DNA of 35,196 bases from Halovivax asiaticus JCM 14624. Lineage in GTDB: Archaea > Halobacteriota > Halobacteria > Halobacteriales > Natrialbaceae. Below are positions 15,946 to 22,633 of this stretch, piece after piece. The notes beneath the pieces were generated by a model. The model was not told where the DNA came from and did no database searches. It was given only the letters and a program-made list of their open reading frames with translations. Location of the stretch: positions 1 through 35,196 of the forward strand of contig NZ_AOIQ01000007.1 of the NCBI RefSeq assembly GCF_000337515.1, written 5' to 3'. The number at the start of each line of letters is the position of its first letter. Position 1 is the first letter of the stretch. A program made the translations under genes and the position numbers.

Positions 15946-16653
15946 TCAAGAGCGACGTGCATCCACCGTCCAGTCGTGCTGGGCGTACTCGATCGCGACT
16001 GATGGGGTGGGAAGCATATCGTACCGGGCGAGAAAGTCCCGGATGCCGTCGAGGCCGCCGAAGTCCCCGCGATACCGTCGAAAGAGGCGAGGGATTGCAA
16101 CGAGGTCGCGCTCGGGGTCGTACGTCACAGTCTCCGCGAGGAACCACTCGGTGGCGACGTCGAGTTCGTCGTCGACGTCCGGCGGCGAGTAGATCGTTAC
16201 CGGCGGAGCGTGCTCGCCAGCGCCGGAGAGGGCGAAGTGAACGCGCGGCTCACACGCGGCCAGTCGAAACCGCCGTTCGAAGGACGAAGGAAACAATCGC
16301 GGCACGTACCCCCAACCCCATCGCGCCCGGGAGTGGCGAAGCATCCCGTCGCGAACGTCGTTGAGACACAGACTGGTTCCCGCTATCTCGAATCGATCGC
16401 GGGAGAAGAACGCCCAGCGATCGAACCGTGAACCGCTCAGTTGCGCGCCGTGGTCTTCGATGAGGAGCTGGACGAACGCGTTGAAGACGTTGAGCCAGAA
16501 CGCGAGCCGTCGCGGCCGGGTCGAGAGCGACCGCTCTAGCCGGTCGGGATCGAGGCCGGCGAGCTGGGACCGAAGCGCAGTCGATTCGCGGTCCGTCTTC
16601 ACCGAGTACAGCAGGTCGGCGGAGACGGAGAGCGGATCGAGCTGGGTCGACAT
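15946..16653 (-). CDS. DUF547 family protein
   Basis: A 235-residue protein of unknown function with the DUF547 pattern: RRLAFWLNVFNAFVQLLI (about 47-64), SLCLNDVRDGMLR, and EPRVHFALSGAGEHAPPVTIYSP (about 132-154), followed by a FLARYDMLP ending. In family members I know, the HFAL segment is followed by one or two cysteines before PP (NCGAKSCPP type). Here they are replaced (SGAGEHAPP), so any cysteine-dependent chemistry would be lost. The ATG at 16653 is clear and the start fits the family. There is no signal peptide or membrane segment. The neighbour downstream is the HNH-like zinc protein; a functional link is unknown. Confidence 0.82.
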   Translation of the reverse strand: MSTQLDPLSVSADLLYSVKTDRESTALRSQLAGLDPDRLERSLSTRPRRLAFWLNVFNAFVQLLIEDHGAQLSGSRFDRWAFFSRDRFEIAGTSLCLNDVRDGMLRHSRARWGWGYVPRLFPSSFERRFRLAACEPRVHFALSGAGEHAPPVTIYSPPDVDDELDVATEWFLAETVTYDPERDLVAIPRLFRRYRGDFGGLDGIRDFLARYDMLPTPSVAIEYAQHDWTVDARRS

Positions 16654-17053
16654 TCGGTCGGTGTTCGATGCCAGGCCTATTGAAAGGGGCCTGTGACCGA
16701 TCTTGACTCTCGCGACCGAACCGAGATAACGGGTCGGCTACTGGACCGGGACAGGTGTATGGGCACCCTACTCTATCAGTCCATGCGGACGGTTCGACTC
16801 GCCGATCGATTCACGCGGGCGGGCCACATCGCGATCAGATCAGGCGGGCGGGCACGCATCGCGATCAAATCAGGCGGACGGCACACATCGTGACCGAATT
16901 ACACGACCGGCTTAGTGAGTGGCCATATTCATCGCACCGTGCCCACCGCTCGTGTCGGCAGACGGCCAGGGGCTGCGTACGGGCGGTGACGACGATCGGC
17001 GGTACCATGGGTTTACGCGAGTCGGCGGTGTCGATCATCCGGGTGTTACACGC
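16654..17053. other. Gene-free region upstream of AI-2E permease
   Basis: About 400 bases between the DUF547 gene (minus) and the permease gene (plus). Apart from the tandem repeat at 16814-16901 I see no gene, RNA fold or clear TATA box. Frames that stay open through it give Arg/His/Ser-rich peptides that merely translate the repeat. Confidence 0.6.
16814..16901. repeat. Three imperfect tandem repeats of 29-30 bases
   Basis: Units at 16814-16842, 16843-16872 and 16873-16901 share the pattern GGCGGGCGGGC-ACATCGCGATCARATCA. Units 1 and 2 are nearly identical; unit 3 has diverged (CACATCGTGACCGAATTA). They abut without spacers. GCGATCA is repeated in phase every 29-30 bases, about three helical turns, which could suit a row of protein-binding sites. 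Confidence 0.75.
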
Positions 17054-18073
17054 GTGGACAGAGCGACCGGGACGCTCGTCGCGACCATCGCCGTACTCGC
17101 CTTCCTCTCCGTGTTGCTCCTCCTGCCGTTCGTCCAGTACGTACTGCTGGCGATTTTGCTCGCGTACGTCCTCAGACCGCTTCAGGGACCACTGGAACGG
17201 CGAACGACACCCGGCATCGCGGCATTCGCCCTGACGATCCTCGCCGTCGCGGTGTTCGTCGTCCCGATTTCAGTGATCGCCGCGCTCGTCGCGGAGGACG
17301 CCGTCGCGTTCGCGAGCGACGTCGACCCCAGCGCCGACCAGTTACGGGAAGTCGAACGGCTGATCGCCGACTGGACGGGGTACCAGGTGGACCTCGCTGC
17401 GCTGGCCGGCGAAATTGCCGAACGGATCGGCGATGTCCTCCTCGGACAGACGACCAAGATCTTCGCCCAGATCACCCACACCCTGATCGGCCTCGGCACG
17501 GCGCTGTTCGTGCTGTACTACTTCCTCAAAGACGGACACCGACTCGTCGCCTGGCTTCGAGAGATGACGCCGCTGCCACCCGACCTGCAGGATCGGTTCT
17601 TCGAACGGATCGATGCCGTGATGCGGGCCGTGCTGGTGGGCCACGTCTTCATCGCGTTCGTCCAGGGGCTCCTCGCCGGCATCGGCCTCGCCCTGACCGG
17701 CGTCCCGAACGCCGCCTTCTGGACGTTCGTCATGATGCTCCTCGCACTGGTCCCCCTCGTCGGTGCCTTCATGGTCTGGGGGCCGGCCGTGGTCTACCTG
17801 TACGCCATCGGCGACACCTACCTCGCGGGGGCGCTCTTCCTCTACAGCGCCATCATCGTGAGCGTCTCCGACGACTACCTTCGGCCGGTCGTCGTCGACC
17901 GCTACGCGCGCATCAATCCGGCCGTCATCATCCTCGGCGTGCTCGGCGGCGCCTACGCGTTCGGGATCATGGGGCTGTTCTACGGCCCCGTCGTGCTGGG
18001 TGCGCTGCTCGCCGCCGTCGAGGTGCTGGACGAGTACTGGGATCGGCAGGCGAGCCCGTTCGAGACGCCGTAA
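17054..18073 (+). CDS. AI-2E family (TqsA/PerM-like) membrane transporter
   Basis: Polytopic inner-membrane protein of the AI-2E transporter superfamily, whose members export small molecules or ions; this substrate is unknown. It shows the family layout: an N-terminal pair of membrane helices (GTLVATIAVLAFLSVLLLLPFVQYVLLAILLAYVLRPLQ), a third helix, and a soluble amphipathic segment (about residues 80-135). Then come a YYFLKDGHRL motif and four or more C-terminal helices with GVPNAAFWTFVMMLLALVPLVGAF and DDYLRPVVVDRYARINPAVIILGVLGG. GTG 17054 (VDRATGTLVA) gives 339 residues and matches where family homology begins; the frame is open to 16919. A tandem repeat lies 150-240 bases upstream. It is followed by the e-MtaB gene after 97 bases. 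Confidence 0.88.
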   Translation: MDRATGTLVATIAVLAFLSVLLLLPFVQYVLLAILLAYVLRPLQGPLERRTTPGIAAFALTILAVAVFVVPISVIAALVAEDAVAFASDVDPSADQLREVERLIADWTGYQVDLAALAGEIAERIGDVLLGQTTKIFAQITHTLIGLGTALFVLYYFLKDGHRLVAWLREMTPLPPDLQDRFFERIDAVMRAVLVGHVFIAFVQGLLAGIGLALTGVPNAAFWTFVMMLLALVPLVGAFMVWGPAVVYLYAIGDTYLAGALFLYSAIIVSVSDDYLRPVVVDRYARINPAVIILGVLGGAYAFGIMGLFYGPVVLGALLAAVEVLDEYWDRQASPFETP

Positions 18074-18170
18074 CAAGGAACCCGTCTCGTGAACCCAGCC
18101 GCGAGGAGCGTCGTGCGAGCAAGCGGAAACGTCGGGCTTTTGGCCCGCCGGCCCCCAGTCCCCCACGAAC

Positions 18171-19424
18171 ATGGCCCGGTACCACATCGAGACGTACGGC
18201 TGTACGTCCAACCGCGGGGAGAGCCGCCAGATCGAGCGGCGACTCCGCGACGCAGGCCACCACCGGGTCGACGGCGTCGACGAGGCGGACGTAGCCATCC
18301 TCAACACCTGCACGGTCGTCGAGAAGACCGAGCGGAACATGCTCCGGCGAGCCGAAGAACTGGCCGACGAGACGGCCGATCTCTACGTCACCGGATGCAT
18401 GGCGCTCGCCCAGGGTGAAGCGTTCGTAAACGCCGGCGTGGATGCGGACGTTCTCCACTGGGACGAGGTCCCCGAGGCCGTCACCAACGGCGAGTGCCCG
18501 ACGACCACCCCAGATGCCGAGCCCATCCTGGACGGTGTCGTCGGCATCCTGCCGATCGCCCGCGGCTGTATGTCAGACTGCTCGTACTGCATCACCAAGC
18601 ACGCCACCGGCAAGATCGACTCGCCGTCCATCGAGGAAAACGTCGAGAAAGCCCGCGCACTGATCCACGCCGGCGCGAAGGAACTGCGCATCACCGGCCA
18701 GGACACCGGCGTCTACGGCTGGGACGACGGCGAACGCAAGCTCCACCGCCTCCTCGATCGGATCTGCGACATCGAGGGCGACTTCCGAGTCCGGGTCGGG
18801 ATGGCCAACCCGAAGGGGGTCCACGGCATCCGCGAAGAACTCGCCAGCGTCTTCGCCGACAACGAGGAACTGTACGACTTCCTACACGCGCCCGTCCAGT
18901 CGGGCTCGGACGACGTCCTCGGCGACATGCGCCGACAGCACCAGGTTTCGGAGTACGTCGAGGTGGTCGAAACGTTCGACGACGCGCTTCCGTACTGGAC
19001 GCTCTCGACGGACTTCATCGTCGGCTTCCCCACCGAGACCGACCACGACCACGCCCAGTCGATGGCGCTGCTTCGAGAGACCCGCCCGGAGAAGATCAAC
19101 GTCACGCGCTTCTCGAAGCGCCCGGGAACCGACGCCGCCGACATGAAGGGCCTCGGTGGGACCATCAAGAAGGAACGCTCGTCGGAGATGAGCGAGGTCA
19201 AGCGAGAGCTCGTCCGCGAGGCATACGCCGATATGGTGGGCGAAACGCGCGAGGACGTCCTCGTCGTCGAGGAAGGAACCGGCGACTCGGTGAAGTGTCG
19301 CGACTCGGCGTATCGTCAACTTATCGTCCGGTCGGCGAGCGAGTACGGGCTCGAACCCGGCGACTTCGTCGATCTCGAAGTGACGGCCAACGAGACGATG
19401 TACGCGTTCGCCGAGCCACTGTAG
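18171..19424 (+). CDS. tRNA N6-threonylcarbamoyladenosine methylthiotransferase (e-MtaB)
   Basis: Radical-SAM enzyme that adds a methylthio group to t6A37 of tRNAs reading ANN codons (ms2t6A), in the archaeal/eukaryotic e-MtaB (CDKAL1-like) branch. The N-terminal domain binds the auxiliary iron-sulfur cluster through Cys11 (ETYGC), Cys47 (LNTCTV) and Cys76 (VTGCMA). The radical-SAM CxxxCxxC is CMSDCSYC at residues 133-140. A C-terminal TRAM-like segment (about 340-417) would bind tRNA. Length of 417 residues fits the family. ATG 18171 is directly before ARYHIETYGC, the conserved start. It is probably transcribed alone or with the permease upstream; the downstream gene is convergent. Confidence 0.95.
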   Translation: MARYHIETYGCTSNRGESRQIERRLRDAGHHRVDGVDEADVAILNTCTVVEKTERNMLRRAEELADETADLYVTGCMALAQGEAFVNAGVDADVLHWDEVPEAVTNGECPTTTPDAEPILDGVVGILPIARGCMSDCSYCITKHATGKIDSPSIEENVEKARALIHAGAKELRITGQDTGVYGWDDGERKLHRLLDRICDIEGDFRVRVGMANPKGVHGIREELASVFADNEELYDFLHAPVQSGSDDVLGDMRRQHQVSEYVEVVETFDDALPYWTLSTDFIVGFPTETDHDHAQSMALLRETRPEKINVTRFSKRPGTDAADMKGLGGTIKKERSSEMSEVKRELVREAYADMVGETREDVLVVEEGTGDSVKCRDSAYRQLIVRSASEYGLEPGDFVDLEVTANETMYAFAEPL

Positions 19425-19484
19425 CGACGCCCGCCCCCAATTTCCCTCTGGCCGACTCGGCCGACCCACTGTCCCACCGGTTTT

Positions 19485-19518
19485 ACTGAGGGACGCTATT
19501 CACTGAGTGGCACTATTC
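19485..19518. repeat. Two 17-base tandem repeats in convergent gap
   Basis: ACTGAGGGACGCTATTC (19485-19501) and ACTGAGTGGCACTATTC (19502-19518) match at 14 of 17 positions. A decayed third unit begins TCCGAGTG. They fill the gap between the convergent e-MtaB and HIT genes, where transcripts should end. Confidence 0.65.
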
Positions 19519-19539
19519 TCCGAGTGTCGTCACCGACGA

Positions 19540-20079
19540 CTACCACTCGAATTCGACCGCCCGACCTTCCCCCGGGACCGTCGCGTCGTCGAAATTCGCG
19601 AAGGCGTCGTGAAGTGCGTCGTAGGTGTCCTCGATCGCCTGGACGATGACCTTGGTGTCGCTGATGACGGGCATGAAGTTGGTGTCGCCGCCCCAGCGCG
19701 GGACGACGTGCGTGTGGACGTGATCGTCGATGGAACCCCCGGCGGCGTTGCCCAGGTTCAACCCGGCGTTGTAGCCGTCGACGCCGAGTGCCGCGTCGAG
19801 TGCCTCGAACGTTCGCTGTTTCAAACGCGCGTGATCCAGTAGCGTCTCGTCGTCGAGCGCCGCGTACTCGCCCGTGTGCGTCCGCGGGATGACCATCACG
19901 TGGCCCGGGTTGTACGGATAGTTGTTCATGAGGACGAAACTGCGTGGGCTTCGAGCCACGACGTAGTTGTCGCGGTCGGTCGTCTCTTCCAGCAGTCGAC
20001 AGAAGACACACCCCTCGTCGTCCCCGCTTCGATCGCGATCGACCCACTCGATGCGCCACGGCGCGAACACCTGCTCCAT
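19540..20079 (-). CDS. HIT family nucleotide hydrolase
   Basis: Histidine-triad hydrolase or transferase acting on nucleotides such as Ap4A or AMP-amidates. The triad DDHVHTHVVPRW gives His120, His122 and His124. An N-terminal CVFC (residues 24-27) with a FAPWRIEWV lead is typical of the longer Ap4A-phosphorylase-like HIT group. NNYPYNPGHVMVIPRTHTGEYAAL is the conserved substrate-binding stretch. ATG 20079 yields 179 residues; the frame is open to 20154 but homology starts at MEQVFAPWR. A CTTTAG box about 25 bases upstream (20102-20107, minus strand) may be its TATA element. Transcription is convergent with e-MtaB. Confidence 0.93.
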   Translation of the reverse strand: MEQVFAPWRIEWVDRDRSGDDEGCVFCRLLEETTDRDNYVVARSPRSFVLMNNYPYNPGHVMVIPRTHTGEYAALDDETLLDHARLKQRTFEALDAALGVDGYNAGLNLGNAAGGSIDDHVHTHVVPRWGGDTNFMPVISDTKVIVQAIEDTYDALHDAFANFDDATVPGEGRAVEFEW

Positions 20080-20452
20080 ACCGCTCTCTCGGCGACCCGG
20101 GGCTAAAGTTCCCCTGTCCACCGTCGGGCCCCACGCCCCGGTGTGGGCCACCACTATCAGGTCGTCCTAGATGACGGCCGGCCGCTGGCGCCACGGCGCA
20201 CCCGATGCGGTTGGTCGCTAGTGTCACGACGTACCCAGTGAGTGTTGGCCGCTGGCTTTACGATAATACCAACTGGCAAAACTGTAATTACACCCACACC
20301 ACGCGAATTTTACGGCCTTAGATCAATTGGTGAACGATATTGGACTGCCTGAGAAGTTATTCGATCGGTGCCGACGCCGTCCAGTGGTTTTGCGAATCAG
20401 TCCTCGAAATCAAACGCGGTTTTATACACTATGTACGAAGAGTATCATCGTG
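20080..20452. other. Intergenic region, no gene seen
   Basis: The HIT promoter side holds a GC hairpin (GGCCCCAC...GTG-T-GGGCC, 20127-20149). The decamer GGCCGCTGGC occurs twice (about 20178 and 20247). The section from about 20260 to 20420 is markedly AT-rich. No protein, tRNA or stable multi-helix RNA is evident. Confidence 0.5.
20420..20426 (+). promoter_or_regulatory. TATA box of the small zinc protein gene
   Basis: TTTTATA lies 27-33 bases before the ATG at 20453, predicting a start at about 20449 and an almost leaderless mRNA. Confidence 0.65.
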
Positions 20453-20653
20453 ATGGCAACGACTGACAACAATTTCAGCGGGCTTACCGAGCACTGCGAG
20501 GACTGCGAACTCGATACCCTCCATGATGTCTCTGTCCAAATTCGAACCGAGAGCAGAAAGGAGGAGAACGCGCAGTTCTCGCGTGAGCCCTACCGGGTGA
20601 CGGAGTGCCAGCGCTGTGGCGCTCGCAAGAGCCAGCGCATGAACAACGCCTGA
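20453..20653 (+). CDS. Small haloarchaeal zinc protein (DUF7835-like)
   Basis: A 66-residue protein with two CxxC pairs: HCEDCELDTLHDVSVQI near residues 13-30 and ECQRCGARKSQRM near the end. The knuckles are separated by an acidic linker, the layout of small haloarchaeal zinc-ribbon proteins of the DUF7835 type. The ATG at 20453 is supported by the TATA box about 27 bases upstream. Upstream in-frame codons (from 20327) are rejected for that reason. Function is unknown; proteins of this kind are suspected of protein or nucleic-acid binding. It stands alone. The DUF name is given from memory. Confidence 0.82.
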   Translation: MATTDNNFSGLTEHCEDCELDTLHDVSVQIRTESRKEENAQFSREPYRVTECQRCGARKSQRMNNA

Positions 20654-20842
20654 CCCGAGCGAGCGAAGCGCAGCGAGACCGGGCGATCTCGACCACCCAT
20701 CGGTTAGGTGTCGGTGGTCTCCCCTTCGTACCCAACGACGGTGAACAGGGTACCGAGCAACCGCACGACTGAGGGTGGACAGGCGAGCAACGCTACGATG
20801 GGGAGCACGGCTGGGACGCACCCCCACGAGGGCGAAACGTGG

Positions 20843-21739
20843 TTACTCCGTCGTCACTTCACAGCCGTCCGGTGTCACGATGATCGTGTGTTCTTTCTGG
20901 CTGACCAGACAGCCGTCGTCCTCTTTGAGAACGGGATAGCCGTGGACGATGTCGTTTCGCTTCAGTCGCCGGAGCGCCATCTCGGCCCGGCCAGTGTCGA
21001 GCCACCGGGTCGCGAACGGCAGCGTCCGAAACTCCTCGGTGATCTGGTCTAACGCCTGTCTGGCCTGCCGATTCCGAATCGTCCCCTCGCGTTCGAGCGA
21101 GAAGATCTCCTCGGAGGCGCCCTCGGTGACCTTACCGCCGCCGTCGGTCGCGAACGGTTCGATCGCGACGACGTCACCGACTTCGAGAGTCGTCCCCTGC
21201 GAGACTGCCCGGTTGGGAATCGTCGGACTGGTGTGTTGTTCCCAGTGACCCAGGCCGTGACCGGTCAGGTTGACGACCGGGTTGAACCCGTAGTCGTCGA
21301 TGACCGACTCGATCTCGGCACCGATCTCGCCCGTCTCCACGCCGGGTTCGATCATGTCGAGCGCAGCATCGAGCGCCGCCGCCGGCGCCTCGGCGAGGTC
21401 GTCGTGGCCGGAGAGATCGACCGTGATCGCCGTGTCGGCCAGCCAGCCGTCGACGTGAACGCCGATGTCCAGATTGATCATCTCCTCCCCGAACGTGGTC
21501 TCGTCGTCGATGCTCGGCGTCGCGTGCGCGGCCTCCTCGTCGATCGAGATGTTGACCGGGAACGCGGGTTGCCCACCGAGTTCTCGAATCCGCTCCTCGG
21601 CGTACTCGGCGACCTCGAGGTGCGAAACGCCCACCTCGACGCGATCGGCCGTCTCCTCGCGCACCTGCGCCAGGATCTCGCCCGCCTCGCGATGCTTTGC
21701 GTACTGCTCGGCCTCGAGATCGACTTCGGAATCAGCCAT
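20843..21739 (-). CDS. map: Methionine aminopeptidase, type II
   Basis: Removes the initiator methionine from nascent proteins; cytoplasmic dinuclear metalloprotease (M24). The five metal ligands and the substrate histidines are all visible: His72 (AHATPS), Asp91 and Asp102 (INLDIGVHVDGWLADTA), His161 (NLTGHGLGHWEQH), Glu194 (AIEPFAT) and Glu283 (VSQKEHTIIV). The helical insertion between the Glu194 part and the C-terminal sheet (about 210-265) marks the type II (archaeal/eukaryotic) form. ATG 21739 gives 298 residues, the normal archaeal length; codons above it are not homologous. A T-rich CTCTTTTT box lies about 25-30 bases upstream. Divergent from the metallophosphatase-ppk1 operon. Confidence 0.96.
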   Translation of the reverse strand: MADSEVDLEAEQYAKHREAGEILAQVREETADRVEVGVSHLEVAEYAEERIRELGGQPAFPVNISIDEEAAHATPSIDDETTFGEEMINLDIGVHVDGWLADTAITVDLSGHDDLAEAPAAALDAALDMIEPGVETGEIGAEIESVIDDYGFNPVVNLTGHGLGHWEQHTSPTIPNRAVSQGTTLEVGDVVAIEPFATDGGGKVTEGASEEIFSLEREGTIRNRQARQALDQITEEFRTLPFATRWLDTGRAEMALRRLKRNDIVHGYPVLKEDDGCLVSQKEHTIIVTPDGCEVTTE

Positions 21740-21927
21740 GGGTGGCGTTTGGTGGGTCGACAAAAAGAGATTGCGTCTCCGCCGGTCGAACCTGGTGTCA
21801 CGACATAGAGACACCCGCCGGACCAGCTATATACCGGTATAGAGACCACTGAACGATACTGTCGCCACCCCACCGCTCAGTATCAATCATATAAAGCGTA
21901 ATACAGGTATGTGGCGGAAATTCCATC
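21740..21927. promoter_or_regulatory. Divergent promoter with 12-bp palindrome
   Basis: This gap lies between map and the metallophosphatase gene. TATACCGGTATA at 21830-21841 is a perfect 12-bp palindrome. CATATAAA at 21889-21896 is a good TATA box, about 27 bases before a predicted start near 21919, giving a leader of about 9 bases before GTG 21928. The palindrome lies roughly 50 bases upstream of that TATA box, a position suited to an activator site; this role is inferred. Confidence 0.55.
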
Positions 21928-22623
21928 GTGCTGCGTACCGCCTCGTCCGGAGACACAGCCGTCCCGTTCGTCGAACACTGGATCGAGCCTGCAGCCTGGG
22001 ACAACGTGTACGTGATCGGAGACGTCCACGGCTGTCGAGGCGCGCTCGACGAGCTGCTCGCCACGATCGGTGTCGACGATGACGACCTCGTCCTGTTCGT
22101 CGGCGACCTCATTCGAAAAGGACCCGACGGCGGGAGCGTCGTTCGATTCGTCCGACGACACGAGAATATGCTCGCCGTCAGAGGAAACAACGAGCAGAAA
22201 CTGCTCGACGAGGAGATTACCTGTCCCTCCGTTGGCCCATCGGACCGGGCGTACCTTCGGACGCTCCCCGACGCGATCCGCTGGGACGGCGGACTGGTCG
22301 TTCACGGCGGCCTCGATCCCGAGCGTGAGGTCTACGCACACACGCGCGAAGAGCTACAGACGATGCGCTCACCGACCGGTGACGGCTACGACGGGCCGTT
22401 CTGGTTCGAACGCTACGACGGCCCACCGCGCGTCTTCTTCGGCCACACCGTGCTCTCCGCCCCGATCGAGGACGAGTGGATCGTCGGACTCGATACCGGC
22501 TGTGTCTACGGTGGGCAACTCACCGCCTACGACCTCACGAGCGAGCGGTTCGTCACGGTCGATGGCCAGCCCCACCAGGAGCGAGCGTCGGCAAAGATCG
22601 TGTCTCACTGGGGGCCGCGGTGA
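21928..22623 (+). CDS. Calcineurin-like metallophosphatase (ApaH/PrpE-like)
   Basis: Dinuclear-metal phosphoesterase of the PPP/ApaH type, likely acting on phosphoproteins, diadenosine polyphosphates or small phosphate compounds. All signature motifs are present: GDVHG (31-35), GDLIRKGP (59-66), GNNE (86-89), VVHGGLDP (about 114-121) and FGHTVL, with GLDTGCVYGG at the end. GTG 21928 is chosen because it is in frame and lies 9 bases after the predicted start from the TATA box. The nearby ATG at 21909 is in another frame. Length is 231 residues. The stop is 10 bases before polyphosphate kinase, so the two are surely co-transcribed. A link to polyphosphate or Ap4A turnover is suggested by position only. 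Confidence 0.9.
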   Translation: MLRTASSGDTAVPFVEHWIEPAAWDNVYVIGDVHGCRGALDELLATIGVDDDDLVLFVGDLIRKGPDGGSVVRFVRRHENMLAVRGNNEQKLLDEEITCPSVGPSDRAYLRTLPDAIRWDGGLVVHGGLDPEREVYAHTREELQTMRSPTGDGYDGPFWFERYDGPPRVFFGHTVLSAPIEDEWIVGLDTGCVYGGQLTAYDLTSERFVTVDGQPHQERASAKIVSHWGPR

Positions 22624-22633
22624 GGTGAAGGGA

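Noticed and set aside
16814-16901. CRISPR array
   Set aside because: The three units abut with no spacers and differ from each other, and there are no cas genes.
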